Shown here one piece after another: positions 8,375 to 17,930 of a stretch of 64,000 nt of DNA (position 1 is the stretch's first letter; every line of letters begins with the position of its first letter). Position numbers and translations under genes: made by a program. The DNA comes from an uncultured Lachnospiraceae bacterium (lineage in GTDB: Bacteria > Bacillota > Clostridia > Lachnospirales > Lachnospiraceae): NCBI GenBank assembly GCA_910587715.1, contig CAJUMV010000006.1, forward strand, positions 1 to 64,000, written 5' to 3'. Under the pieces are notes generated by a model that did not search any database, had not been told where the DNA came from, and was given only the letters and a program-made list of their open reading frames with translations.

Positions 8375-9820
8375 ATGAATATAGTAGATATGACCGCGAC
8401 ACAGCTTTCAGCCGCAATCAGGGCGGGGGAGACCACCGCAGTTGACGCAGCGGAGGCTGTGCTTGCGCAGATTAAAAAAGAGGATAAAAATTACAACTGT
8501 TACGTGACTGTGGACGCGGAAGGTGCGCTGGCGCAGGCGAAGGAAGTGCAGGCAAAAATCGAGGCAGGAGAGTTGACGGGACCGCTGGCGGGGGTTCCGG
8601 TGGCGGTGAAGGACAATATCTGCACGGAGGGGCTGCTTACCACCTGTTCCTCCAAAATTCTGCATAATTTTGTGCCCACTTACACGGCGGAGGCTGTGAA
8701 GAATCTGCAGAAGGCGGGGGCGGTGATTCTCGGAAAGACTAATATGGACGAGTTCGCTATGGGTTCCACCACGGAAACGTCTGCTTACGGTCCCACAAAG
8801 AATCCGAGAAATACGGACCATGTGCCAGGCGGTTCCTCGGGCGGCTCTGCGGCGGCGGTTGCGGCGGGTGAGTGCATTTACGCCATCGGTTCCGATACGG
8901 GCGGCTCTATCAGGCAGCCGGCGTCCTACTGCGGGGTGGTGGGCATGAAGCCTACCTACGGCACGGTTTCCCGTTATGGTCTGATTGCTTATGGCTCCTC
9001 GCTGGACCAGATTGGTCCTCTGACAAAGGATGTGAGGGACTGCGCGGCGGTGCTTGAGGCGCTTTCGTCCCATGATGCCAAGGATTCCACGTCCGTTTCC
9101 AGAGAGGATACGGACTTCACTGCGGCTCTCGTAGAGGATGTAAAGGGGCTGCGCATCGGGATTCCAAACGATTATCTGGGAGAAGGGCTTGACGACGAGG
9201 TGCGGACAGCCGTTTTGCAGGCGGCGGCGGTTTTGGAGAAGAAAGGCGCAGTGGTGGAGCGCTTTGACTTAAGTCTGGTGGAATATGCGATTCCGGCTTA
9301 CTATACCATCGCGGCGGCGGAGGCAAGTTCCAATCTGGAGCGGTTCGACGGAATCAAGTACGGTTATCGCACCAAAGAGTATGCGGGGCTGCATAACATG
9401 TATAAAAAATCCCGCTCCGAAGGCTTCGGTGAGGAAGTGAAGCGCCGCATTATGCTCGGTTCCTTTGTTCTCAGCTCCGGCTACTATGACGCCTATTATC
9501 TGAAGGCATTGAAAGTAAAGGCATTGATTAAAAAGGCGTTTGATGACGCGTTTGCCAAGTATGACCTGATTCTCGGTCCTGTGGCGCCCACCACCGCGCC
9601 GAAGCTGGGGGAGAGTCTGGCGGATCCGATACAGATGTATCTGGGCGACATTTATACGATTGCCGTGAATCTGGCGGGACTGCCGGGTATCAGTGTTCCC
9701 TGCGGGCAGGACAGCAAAGGGCTGCCCATTGGTCTGCAGTTGATTGGGGACTGCTTTCAGGAGAAGAAGCTGCTTCGGGCGGCGTATACTTACCAACAGG
9801 AGGTGAGTCGGCATGAGTAA
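8375..9820 (+). CDS. gatA: Asp/Glu-tRNA amidotransferase subunit A
   Basis: GatA is the glutaminase subunit: it releases ammonia from glutamine and channels it to GatB. It belongs to the amidase signature family. The Ser-cisSer-Lys triad is visible as the lysine in VAVKDNI, the cis-serine in GSDTGGSIRQPAS, and the GGSSGGSAAAVAAG loop. The ATG at 8375, behind GAAAGGAAAAG, gives 481 residues and the family N terminus; the frame is open further upstream but overlaps gatC. Its last 8 bases overlap gatB. Confidence 0.96.
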   Translation: MNIVDMTATQLSAAIRAGETTAVDAAEAVLAQIKKEDKNYNCYVTVDAEGALAQAKEVQAKIEAGELTGPLAGVPVAVKDNICTEGLLTTCSSKILHNFVPTYTAEAVKNLQKAGAVILGKTNMDEFAMGSTTETSAYGPTKNPRNTDHVPGGSSGGSAAAVAAGECIYAIGSDTGGSIRQPASYCGVVGMKPTYGTVSRYGLIAYGSSLDQIGPLTKDVRDCAAVLEALSSHDAKDSTSVSREDTDFTAALVEDVKGLRIGIPNDYLGEGLDDEVRTAVLQAAAVLEKKGAVVERFDLSLVEYAIPAYYTIAAAEASSNLERFDGIKYGYRTKEYAGLHNMYKKSRSEGFGEEVKRRIMLGSFVLSSGYYDAYYLKALKVKALIKKAFDDAFAKYDLILGPVAPTTAPKLGESLADPIQMYLGDIYTIAVNLAGLPGISVPCGQDSKGLPIGLQLIGDCFQEKKLLRAAYTYQQEVSRHE

Positions 9821-11252
9821 ACAATACGAAACCGTAATCGGTTTAGAAGTCCATGTAGAGCTTGCCACGAAAACCAAGATATTCTGTGGCTGTTCCACCG
9901 CATTCGGGGCGGCGCCCAACACCCAGACCTGTCCGGTCTGCACGGGAATGCCCGGTTCTCTGCCTGTCCTGAATAAGCAGGTTTTGGAATATGCCATAGC
10001 GGTAGGGTTGGCGACGAATTGCGATATCACCCGTTATGCGAAATTTGACAGGAAAAATTATTTTTATCCGGATAACCCGCAGAACTATCAGATTTCTCAG
10101 CTCTATCTGCCCATCTGCAGAAACGGCGGCGTGGAGATTGAGACAGAAGAGGGCGGTAAGAAAATCGTGGGCATCCACGAAATTCATATGGAAGAAGATG
10201 CGGGCAAGCTGATTCATGACGAGTGGGAGGATTGTAGTCTGGTGGACTACAACCGTTCCGGCGTGCCGCTGATTGAGATTGTGTCTGAGCCGGATATGCG
10301 AAACGCCGAGGAGGTCATTGCCTATTTGGAGAAACTTCGCTTAGTGATTCAGTATCTGGGCGCTTCCGACTGCAAGCTGCAGGAAGGCTCTATGCGCGCG
10401 GACGTGAACCTTTCCGTCAGGAAGATGGGCGCAGAAGCCTTCGGTACCCGGACGGAGATGAAGAACCTGAACAGCTTTAAAGCGATTACAAGGGCGATTG
10501 AGGGGGAGACGGAGCGGCAGATTGACCTTCTGGAAGCAGGGGAGAGCGTGGTGCAGGAGACCAGAAGATGGGACGATGCTAGGGAAAAGTCTTACGCCAT
10601 GCGGAGCAAGGAGGATGCGCAGGATTATCGTTACTTCCCGGACCCTGACCTGACACCGATCAGTGTAAGCGAAGAGATGCTTCAGGAAATCCGCGAAAGA
10701 CAGCCGGAGTTTCGCACCGAGAAGATGGCGCGTTACCGGGAAGAGTTTGACATTCCCGACTATGATATTGAGATTATCACCGGCGAAAAACCGCTGGCGG
10801 ATCTGTTTGAGGCGGCGGTGGCGCAGGGAGCGCAGCCTAAAAAAGTGTCCAACTGGATTATGGGAGAGACGCTGCGCCTGATGAAGGAGCGGGAAGTGGA
10901 CGCTTCCGACCTGCGTTTCTCGCCCGAGAATCTGGCAAAGCTAATTGCCCTTACGGAGGCAAAGCAGATTAACAGCTCGGTGGCAAAGGAAGTCTTCGAG
11001 GTGATGTTTGAGGAGAACGTCGATCCCGAACGGTATGTGGAAGAGAAAGGCTTAAAGACGGTCAATGACGAGGGCGCTCTGAAAAAGACCATAGAGGAAG
11101 TAATCGCTGCGAATCCGCAGTCCGTGGAGGACTATCGGAACGGCAAGGAGAAAGCGATCGGTTTCCTTGTGGGGCAGACCATGAAAGCCATGAAAGGGAA
11201 GGCGGATCCGGGAGCGGTGAACCAGATGCTGCGGGAATTTTTACAAAATTGA
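9813..11252 (+). CDS. gatB: Asp/Glu-tRNA amidotransferase subunit B
   Basis: GatB binds the mischarged tRNA, phosphorylates the acyl group and amidates it with ammonia from GatA. The 479-residue product carries YETVIGLEVHVEL at the N terminus, the zinc-site cysteines CGCS and CPVCTGMPG, the KNYFYPDNPQNYQISQ core, and a C-terminal YqeY-like tail domain (about 330-479). It overlaps gatA by 8 bases, implying translational coupling, and is the last gene before a terminator. Confidence 0.97.
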   Translation: MSKQYETVIGLEVHVELATKTKIFCGCSTAFGAAPNTQTCPVCTGMPGSLPVLNKQVLEYAIAVGLATNCDITRYAKFDRKNYFYPDNPQNYQISQLYLPICRNGGVEIETEEGGKKIVGIHEIHMEEDAGKLIHDEWEDCSLVDYNRSGVPLIEIVSEPDMRNAEEVIAYLEKLRLVIQYLGASDCKLQEGSMRADVNLSVRKMGAEAFGTRTEMKNLNSFKAITRAIEGETERQIDLLEAGESVVQETRRWDDAREKSYAMRSKEDAQDYRYFPDPDLTPISVSEEMLQEIRERQPEFRTEKMARYREEFDIPDYDIEIITGEKPLADLFEAAVAQGAQPKKVSNWIMGETLRLMKEREVDASDLRFSPENLAKLIALTEAKQINSSVAKEVFEVMFEENVDPERYVEEKGLKTVNDEGALKKTIEEVIAANPQSVEDYRNGKEKAIGFLVGQTMKAMKGKADPGAVNQMLREFLQN

Positions 11253-11265
11253 CAGATGAGTGAAA

Positions 11266-11304
11266 TGCGCCAGAGCAGATTAATCAGCTTCTGGCGCAAT
11301 TGTT
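11266..11304 (+). terminator. Terminator after gatB
   Basis: TGCGCCAGA (11266-11274) pairs perfectly with TCTGGCGCA (11290-11298) around a 15-base loop, followed by a modest T-rich tail. It sits between gatB and the converging minus-strand gene, so it may serve both directions. Confidence 0.6.
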
Positions 11305-11349
11305 TATGCTGGAATATTATTAAGATGATGAAAAGAAACTGATTTATGT

Positions 11350-12183
11350 TTAGGTGTTATCTCCGAATAAATAGTCCAGAAATTGCAGCGCCACCTTCGG
11401 ATTTTCTACCGAAAGCGGAATCCCAATCATGATTTCAGAAGGATATCCCTGAAAGGTGTAATCGTTCTCAAAAATGTAATCATAGTAGCCGGAATCGCCC
11501 AGCTTGTTCCCCGTCTGCGGGATGCGGATGCCCACAGCTACAGGCTTTTCCATGGAGGAAGGGTCGCTGTGGTCGATAGTCTGACTGTAAACAGCTTCCT
11601 GCGCGGTTGCCATTTCTTCCAGCGTGTCGCCTGTATCCGCGTCAAAGGCGGCGCCGTCCGTATAGTAGAGCAAATCGGCGTAGGGAGCCAGCTCCTCTTC
11701 CGTAAAGGCGGCAGTCAGGTCATAGAAATACTCAAGGCGGGCATAGCCTTCAAAGGTTTCCGTGTCCGCTGCGATCGCGTGGATATCCCCCGCGTGCATC
11801 ATGGCTGCCATTTTTTGCCGGCTTGCCATTTCATATTGGTCGCCGCTGCCTGAAGATATGGCGATAGACGTGTCAATATTTACCTGATAAGCTTCCGGGT
11901 CAATGCCGGCGTACTCCATGAACCCTTCGTTCCATGCGCCGGCGGCAGCGGCGTTGTCCTCATAGGTATCCGCGTTTAGTAAGACCGCATAGAAGGCGGT
12001 GGGTTTGCTGGAACGGTAAGAATTAATGAAACTTATGATAAAGACAACCACGATAATCGCTACAATCGTGTGTATTTTATAGTAATCCCAGAAATAGGCG
12101 AGTTTTTCTTTGGGAGTCATGGTGGCAAACGCCTTTTTCTGCTGTTCTCTGATTTCTTCTATCACTGAATTTTGCGATGACAT
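11350..12183 (-). CDS. Membrane-anchored extracytoplasmic protein, unknown function
   Basis: I do not recognise a defined function. The 277-residue product has a cytoplasmic helical N terminus containing MTPKEKLAYFWDYYKIH, then one hydrophobic segment of about 20 residues (TIVAIIVVVFIISFI), then about 210 mostly acidic residues outside. The external part has the look of a periplasmic-binding-protein-like fold (ending in VALQFLDYLFG), as in solute-binding components. Similar single-pass proteins are common in Lachnospiraceae by my recollection. The start at 12183 follows AAAGGAA. It is the only clear minus-strand gene, and converges with gatB. Confidence 0.75.
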   Translation of the reverse strand: MSSQNSVIEEIREQQKKAFATMTPKEKLAYFWDYYKIHTIVAIIVVVFIISFINSYRSSKPTAFYAVLLNADTYEDNAAAAGAWNEGFMEYAGIDPEAYQVNIDTSIAISSGSGDQYEMASRQKMAAMMHAGDIHAIAADTETFEGYARLEYFYDLTAAFTEEELAPYADLLYYTDGAAFDADTGDTLEEMATAQEAVYSQTIDHSDPSSMEKPVAVGIRIPQTGNKLGDSGYYDYIFENDYTFQGYPSEIMIGIPLSVENPKVALQFLDYLFGDNT

Positions 12184-12418
12184 TCCGTATTCCTTTCTTT
12201 CCACAGTTCAAATAATCATAATTTTTCGACGGAAACATATAGTCTGTGGGAGTGAGATTTTTCTTCTTATATGTTATAATAGACGCAGGCTGCAAAGATT
12301 ATTGCATCTAATATTATGCTTTTATGATAAATATTTTGGAAATGGATGTCAATGAAGGTAAGATTTAGTTTATATGAAATTTTTATAAACAGCTAACGTA
12401 TGAATATTCATCAAAAGA

Positions 12419-12447
12419 TTGACGCGTTATTGTACATAGGGTATAAT
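12419..12447 (+). promoter_or_regulatory. Promoter of the AAA/PD-(D/E)XK gene
   Basis: TTGACG at 12419-12424 and TATAAT at 12442-12447 are separated by 17 bases, 31 bases before the start codon at 12479. Confidence 0.75.
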
Positions 12448-12478
12448 GAGGTATAAATGCAGGGCTTGGGAGGCGGTT

Positions 12479-14173
12479 ATGGCGAGAACGGTAGGTATCG
12501 GGATTCAGGATTTTGGTAAGATAATTGAGAACCAGTGTTTTTATGTGGATAAGACTGCTTTTATCAAGGAATGGTGGGAAAGCAAAGATGAGGTGACTCT
12601 GATCACCAGACCGCGCCGCTTCGGAAAAACCCTGACCATGAGTATGACGGAACAGTTTTTTTCGGTCAAATATGCGGGGAGAGGCGATCTGTTTGAGGGA
12701 CTTTCTATCTGGCAGGAAGAAAAGTATCGCGCTATGCAGGGCACTTATCCTGTGCTCAGCCTTTCCTTTGCAAATATCAAGGAGACGAATTATCAGAATA
12801 CCCGCGGGAAAATCTGCAGGCTGCTGGCAGATCTTTATGCCAACTGCGAGTTTTTAATGGAAGCGGACACATTGGCGGCAAATGAACGGGCATTTTTTAG
12901 AAGTGTATCTGCAGAAATGGATGATGTGACGGCAACAATGGCGATTCACTATCTCTCTAAATATCTGTCCGCTTACTATGGGAAAAAAGTGATTATTCTT
13001 TTGGATGAATACGATACCCCCATGCAGGAAGCCTATGTCCATGGATACTGGGAAGAACTCGAGGCATTTACCAGAAGCATGTCTAATTCCGCCTTTAAGA
13101 CGAATCCGTGGCTGGAGCGGGCTATCATGACCGGGATTACGAGAGTCAGCAAGGAATCTATTTTTTCGGATTTGAACAATATTGAAGTGGTCACCACCAC
13201 GGCAGGTAAATACGAAACAACCTTTGGTTTTACGGAAGAGGAAGTGTTCGCGGCTTTGGACGAACTTGGAATGGGAGGGGAAAAACAGAGAGTCAAGCGG
13301 TGGTATGACGGCTTTATTTTCGGGGGAGCGAAAGATATTTATAATCCATGGTCGATCATAAATTTATTAGATAAAAGAAAGTTCACGACTTACTGGGCGA
13401 ATACCAGTTCTAACAGTCTGGTCGGAAAACTACTCAGAGAGGGCAGCAGGGACGTGAAGGAGTCCTTTGAGCGTCTGATGAAAGGCGAACATCTCTGGTG
13501 TCCCATTGACGAACAGATTGTTTATAATCAGCTGGATGATAACGAGTATGCGATCTGGAGCCTGCTTGTGGCGAGCGGTTATCTGAAAATATTGGATTAT
13601 GAAAAGTATGAGGAGGACGATTTCGTAGGTGAGCCCAAATACGAACTGACGTTGACAAACCACGAAGTGGAGATCATGTTTAAAAATATGATTCGAGGAT
13701 GGTTTGCGGGGGATGTGTCGAACTATAACGCATTTATCAAGGCGCTTTTATCTAACGATCTGGATGCCATGAATGAATATATGAACCAGATTGCCTGTGA
13801 GACGTTCAGCTATTTTGATACTGGAAAGCGCGCTTCCGGAAAAGCAGAGCCGGAGCGGTTTTATCATGGGTTTGTGCTGGGGTTGATGGTGCAGTTGGAG
13901 GATTGTTATACGATTACTTCCAATCGGGAAAGCGGGTTTGGCAGATACGATATTATGCTGGAGCCGAAGAAGGAAGAGCTGGACGCAATTATAATTGAAT
14001 TTAAGGTGTTTAACCCCAGAAGGGACAACAGCCTTGAAGACACAGTGCAGGCGGCGCTTTCGCAGATAGAGGAGAAGAAGTACGCGCAGACGCTTGTGGC
14101 GAAGGGGATTTCGGAGGAGCGGATTCGGAAATATGGGTTTGCTTTTGAGGGGAAGGAAGTGGTGATTGGGTAG
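12479..14173 (+). CDS. AAA-ATPase-like protein with PD-(D/E)XK nuclease domain
   Basis: This 564-residue protein combines an N-terminal AAA-ATPase-like domain (about 1-220, the P-loop-like TRPRRFGKTLTMS and Walker B ILLDEYDTP) with a C-terminal PD-(D/E)XK nuclease-like domain (the D, E and K are in GRYDIML...AIIIEFKVF). The family (AAA-ATPase_like plus PDDEXK_9) is abundant in gut Clostridia and Bacteroidetes, in many copies per genome, and its role is unknown. The ATG at 12479 follows GGGAGGCGG. It is monocistronic, with its own promoter and a terminator downstream, and flanks the variable glycan locus. Confidence 0.88.
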   Translation: MARTVGIGIQDFGKIIENQCFYVDKTAFIKEWWESKDEVTLITRPRRFGKTLTMSMTEQFFSVKYAGRGDLFEGLSIWQEEKYRAMQGTYPVLSLSFANIKETNYQNTRGKICRLLADLYANCEFLMEADTLAANERAFFRSVSAEMDDVTATMAIHYLSKYLSAYYGKKVIILLDEYDTPMQEAYVHGYWEELEAFTRSMSNSAFKTNPWLERAIMTGITRVSKESIFSDLNNIEVVTTTAGKYETTFGFTEEEVFAALDELGMGGEKQRVKRWYDGFIFGGAKDIYNPWSIINLLDKRKFTTYWANTSSNSLVGKLLREGSRDVKESFERLMKGEHLWCPIDEQIVYNQLDDNEYAIWSLLVASGYLKILDYEKYEEDDFVGEPKYELTLTNHEVEIMFKNMIRGWFAGDVSNYNAFIKALLSNDLDAMNEYMNQIACETFSYFDTGKRASGKAEPERFYHGFVLGLMVQLEDCYTITSNRESGFGRYDIMLEPKKEELDAIIIEFKVFNPRRDNSLEDTVQAALSQIEEKKYAQTLVAKGISEERIRKYGFAFEGKEVVIG

Positions 14174-14313
14174 AAACAGTAGTGGGTTCGGATACCAATG
14201 CTTTAGAAAGGTTAAGTTTTCTGTTATATAAACCGAAATAATAAAAGAAGCCTGCAGGGACATGCAGGTACAAGGTTGCACGGAGGCAGAAGATATAGAG
14301 TGAGTTTGAAGTC

Positions 14314-14342
14314 TGCCGCAATATTGTGTTGCGGCACTTTTT
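14314..14342 (+). terminator. Terminator before the glycan locus
   Basis: TGCCGCAA (14314-14321) pairs with TTGCGGCA (14329-14336) around a 7-base loop, followed by a T run at 14338-14342. It isolates the glycan operon from upstream transcription. The rest of 14174-14478 holds a short GC hairpin near 14256 and the promoter below; nothing else is evident. Confidence 0.8.
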
Positions 14343-14373
14343 ATGCATACGCAAGCTTAATATCTGACATGTA

Positions 14374-14403
14374 TTGACAATTATTGGCATACGAAATTAT
14401 AAT
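14374..14403 (+). promoter_or_regulatory. Consensus promoter of the glycan locus
   Basis: A perfect TTGACA (14374-14379) and a perfect TATAAT (14398-14403) are separated by 18 bases. This is the strongest promoter match I found in the window and lies 76 bases before the first gene of the locus. Confidence 0.82.
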
Positions 14404-14478
14404 TGTCATTCAGGTATAAAAATGATAGAATAATAAAGATGTATATTTGATTAGATGCCAAGGGAGGATGCGTCAAAC

Positions 14479-15834
14479 ATGCGGAGCGCGCAGAAGCAGG
14501 AAACGCTGGAAGTAATAGAAAGCTTACATCAGGCTCACGAGGAAATAAAAGAAGCATTCATGCAAAACAATATCGTTCTGGCACAAAAAATGCTTGCGGA
14601 GTGTCAGGAGTTTGCCATTTCTCTTGGAGAGAGCATTGAAAAGCTGGAGGGTGAAGGGCATGCCACGATATCCTGCATAGAAGAATACTGCGAGACGCTT
14701 TTTCATATTTATGAGGAATTATCGGACAGTCAGATTAACGTGAACAAAACATATAAGAGGCTGAAAAAACAGCTTCTTAAGGTGGAGAACAGTGTAAAAA
14801 ATGACATTGCAGCCAGAAAAGAAGTTGTGTTTTTCCCTTACAAGGCAAGCATGTGGGACAGCTTAGAAAGCGTATGGAAAGCAGTAGATGAGGATCCGAA
14901 TTGTGATGCTTATGTCGTACCGATACCCTATTATGACAAGAACCACGACGGAAGCCTTGGGCAAATGCACTATGAGGGAAATGAATATCCCAAATATGTT
15001 CCAATTTGTTCCTATGAGGAATATGATTTTGAGAAACGTAAACCCGATGTGATGTATATACATAATCCTTATGATAATATGAATTTTGTCACAAGTGTGC
15101 ATCCACGTTTCTATTCAGATAATCTCAAAAAATATACGGACAAATTAGTGTATATACCATATTTTATATTGGGAGAAATAAAACCGGACGAGGATGAAAA
15201 GATAGAGGGAATGAAACACTTTTGTACGGTGCCCGCGGTATTTCATGCGGACAAGGTGGTTGTGCAGTCCGAGGACATGAAGCAGGTATATATAAAGGTC
15301 CTTTTGGATGCCATGGAAGATCATACGGAGGCGGTAAGGAAATATTGGGATGCGAAAATACTTGGTCTCGGTTCGCCTAAGATTGATAAAGTGTTAAATA
15401 CGAAGAAAGAGGATTTGGAAATTCCACCGGAGTGGCTGCAAATTATTGAGAAGCCGGATGGGAGCTGGAAGAAGATTATTTTCTATAATACAAGTGTTAG
15501 CGCACTGCTGCAGCATAATGAAAAAATGCTGGAAAAGATGCAGAGTGTGCTTCAAGATTTTCAAGACAATACAGATGAAGTGGCATTATTGTGGCGTCCG
15601 CATCCACTGATAAAAGCGACAATAGAGAGTATGCGTCCGCAGCTTTGGATAGAATATGATAAACTTGTCAGACAATACCGGGAAGAAGGCTGGGGTATTT
15701 ATGACGATACCAGCGATTTGGACAGAGCTATCGCATTAAGTGATGCGTACTATGGGGATGGGAGCAGTGTGGTGCAGTTGTGTCAGGAGAAAGGGATACC
15801 TGTGCTGATACAGAACGTGGATGTTCTCGTGTAA
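14479..15834 (+). CDS. CDP-glycerol glycerophosphotransferase-like protein
   Basis: This resembles the TagB/TagF family of transferases that add polyol-phosphate units to cell-wall polymers. A helical N-terminal region (about 1-110) precedes a GT-B-like domain. The diagnostic features are LLWRPHPL near residue 371 and YYGDGSSVVQLC near residue 426, the histidine and serine motifs of the family. The ATG at 14479 lies behind GGGAGG at 14463-14467; an in-frame ATG at 14455 is less likely. No signal peptide is seen, as expected for a cytoplasmic or peripheral enzyme. A CDP-polyol pathway is encoded at the far end of the locus (56463-58935) and could supply its donor; that link is inference. Confidence 0.82.
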   Translation: MRSAQKQETLEVIESLHQAHEEIKEAFMQNNIVLAQKMLAECQEFAISLGESIEKLEGEGHATISCIEEYCETLFHIYEELSDSQINVNKTYKRLKKQLLKVENSVKNDIAARKEVVFFPYKASMWDSLESVWKAVDEDPNCDAYVVPIPYYDKNHDGSLGQMHYEGNEYPKYVPICSYEEYDFEKRKPDVMYIHNPYDNMNFVTSVHPRFYSDNLKKYTDKLVYIPYFILGEIKPDEDEKIEGMKHFCTVPAVFHADKVVVQSEDMKQVYIKVLLDAMEDHTEAVRKYWDAKILGLGSPKIDKVLNTKKEDLEIPPEWLQIIEKPDGSWKKIIFYNTSVSALLQHNEKMLEKMQSVLQDFQDNTDEVALLWRPHPLIKATIESMRPQLWIEYDKLVRQYREEGWGIYDDTSDLDRAIALSDAYYGDGSSVVQLCQEKGIPVLIQNVDVLV

Positions 15835-15869
15835 GTTAGATGTTAATATAAAAGGATTGCGCTTGTGGG

Positions 15870-16856
15870 ATGGATGAAATGAAAGTATTGGTAACAGGCT
15901 CCGACGGATTTATCGGCAGTCATTTGACAGAAGAATTGGTAAAAAAGGGATATCAGGTAAAGGCATTTGTTTATTACAATTCCTTTAACACATGGGGCTG
16001 GCTTGACACACTGTCTCAGGACATTATGCAGAGGGTTGAGATTTTTCAGGGAGATATCCGCGACCCGAATGGGGTGGAAGAAGCTATGAAAGGCGTGGAT
16101 GCCGTTTTTCATCTGGCAGCGTTGATTGCGATTCCATTTAGTTATCATTCACCGGACACCTATGTTGACACCAATATAAAAGGGACACTGAATGTATTGC
16201 AGGCAGCAAGAAAACACAATATCGGCAGAGTGCTTGTCACGTCAACATCGGAAGTGTATGGAACCGCGCAGTATGTACCGATTGATGAAAAGCATCCGTT
16301 TCAGGGGCAGTCGCCTTATTCGGCGACGAAAATTGGCGCGGACAGGCTGGCAGAGAGTTTTTACCGCTCGTTTCAGTTGCCGGTGACGATTGTACGTCCT
16401 TTTAATACATACGGACCGAGGCAGTCGGCAAGGGCTGTGATTCCGACTATCATTACGCAGCTTCTTTCGGGAAAGACGGAGATTAAGCTGGGGTCATTGA
16501 CGCCGACGCGGGATTTTAATTATGTGAAAGATACCGTGAACGGTTTTCTATCTATTTTTGAATCGGACAAGACCGTTGGCGAGGAGATTAATATTGCAAC
16601 CCAGAAGGAAATATCTATCGGGCAGCTTGCAGAGGAACTGATACGCCAGATTAATCCCGAAGCCCGGATTATCTGTGACGAGGAAAGGCTCAGACCGGAA
16701 AAGAGTGAGGTAAACAGGCTCCTTGGATGCAACGAAAAGATCATGCGGCTGACGGATTGGGGACCACAGTATTCTCTGGAAGAGGGTTTGCGGGAAACGA
16801 TAGCGTTTTTGGAGGATAACCTGAGCAAATATAAGACGGATATTTATAACCTTTAA
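15870..16856 (+). CDS. legB: NAD-dependent 4,6-dehydratase, LegB-like
   Basis: This short-chain dehydrogenase/reductase probably removes water from a nucleotide-linked GlcNAc to give the 4-keto-6-deoxy sugar that starts bacillosamine and legionaminic acid synthesis. The NAD-binding glycine motif is VTGSDGFIGSH, and the catalytic residues are in TSTSEVYGT and the YSATK pair. The FVYYNSFNTWGWLD segment is, to my knowledge, typical of the LegB subgroup. It is 328 residues; an ATG three codons inside (15879) is an equally good start. PtmE-, LegI-, LegG- and LegF-like genes follow. The aminotransferase LegC, normally its partner, is not in the window. Confidence 0.85.
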   Translation: MDEMKVLVTGSDGFIGSHLTEELVKKGYQVKAFVYYNSFNTWGWLDTLSQDIMQRVEIFQGDIRDPNGVEEAMKGVDAVFHLAALIAIPFSYHSPDTYVDTNIKGTLNVLQAARKHNIGRVLVTSTSEVYGTAQYVPIDEKHPFQGQSPYSATKIGADRLAESFYRSFQLPVTIVRPFNTYGPRQSARAVIPTIITQLLSGKTEIKLGSLTPTRDFNYVKDTVNGFLSIFESDKTVGEEINIATQKEISIGQLAEELIRQINPEARIICDEERLRPEKSEVNRLLGCNEKIMRLTDWGPQYSLEEGLRETIAFLEDNLSKYKTDIYNL

Positions 16857-16882
16857 GCTGTTATTGAAGGGAACGGACAGTC

Positions 16883-17929
16883 GTGTATGATACAAGTGTA
16901 ATTTATATTGATGAGAACAATACGATATTGGAAGCCATGCAGATGCTGGACAAAAATGCCAGAAAGACACTTTTCGTACAGGAACGGGGCATCCTCAAAG
17001 CGGCTGTCACTGACGGCGATATTCGCAGATGGATTTTACAAGGTGGGGATTTGCGGGCGGAGATCAGATTTGCTGCCAATTATCAGCCTATATATTTACG
17101 GGAAGGACAAATCCATCTGGCGTCATCCATAATGAAGGAATATGGGATAGAGGCGGTTCCTGTCGTAGATGAAACATTTGCTATTAAAGATATTATTTTT
17201 CAAAACAACCCGAAGCAGAAAAATTCTGTGTTTAACAAGGAAATCCCCGTAGTAATGATGGCGGGCGGACTGGGGACAAGGCTTTCACCCTATACGAATA
17301 TTCTGCCGAAGCCGCTGATTCCGATTGGGGATTATCCGATAGCGGAGCATATCATCAACAGCTTTCGCAAGTATGGATGCAATCAGTTTTTTATGATTGT
17401 GAATTACAAAAGAAACATGATAAAAGCTTATTTTGACGAATTGGAGAAAAATTATCAGCTCGAATTTGTTGTGGAGGAGAAAAGGCTTGGGACTGGCGGC
17501 GGAATCAGTCTTCTGAAGGGAAAAATCAGCGAGACATTTATTCTGACAAATTGTGATATTGTGATTGACGACGACTTGACCAAAGCTTACAGGCAGCACA
17601 AGGAGTCGGAGAACGTGATTACCATGGTATGTTCCCTGAAAAATTTTACGATTCCCTACGGTGTGGTGAATGTTGGAAAAGACGGAATGATCGAGTCCAT
17701 GCAGGAAAAGCCGAACATGTCCTTTTTTACGAATACAGGGTGTTATTTTGTGGAGCCGGAGGTCATTGAGGATTTGGCATACAATGCACCGATCGATTTT
17801 CCTGAAATTATTGAAAGGTATATGGCGGAAGGCAAAAAGGTAGGAATTTACCCGATCGGTGAGGAGGCATGGCTGGATATGGGTCAGTTTGATGAATTGG
17901 AAAAGATGAAGGAAAGACTTGGATGCTGA
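16883..17929 (+). CDS. ptmE: CBS-domain sugar-nucleotidyltransferase, PtmE-like
   Basis: In Campylobacter, PtmE makes GDP-glucosamine as the activated precursor for legionaminic acid. This 348-residue protein has the same order: a pair of CBS domains (about 1-110) and a nucleotidyltransferase domain (about 113-348) with the signature MMAGGLGTRLSP, the metal-binding LTNCDIVI and a late EEAWLDMGQ. The start is GTG at 16883 behind GAAGGGA; the spacing is long, so the start is less certain than the frame. It lies 26 bases after the LegB-like gene. Confidence 0.85.
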   Translation: MYDTSVIYIDENNTILEAMQMLDKNARKTLFVQERGILKAAVTDGDIRRWILQGGDLRAEIRFAANYQPIYLREGQIHLASSIMKEYGIEAVPVVDETFAIKDIIFQNNPKQKNSVFNKEIPVVMMAGGLGTRLSPYTNILPKPLIPIGDYPIAEHIINSFRKYGCNQFFMIVNYKRNMIKAYFDELEKNYQLEFVVEEKRLGTGGGISLLKGKISETFILTNCDIVIDDDLTKAYRQHKESENVITMVCSLKNFTIPYGVVNVGKDGMIESMQEKPNMSFFTNTGCYFVEPEVIEDLAYNAPIDFPEIIERYMAEGKKVGIYPIGEEAWLDMGQFDELEKMKERLGC

Positions 17930-17930
17930 T

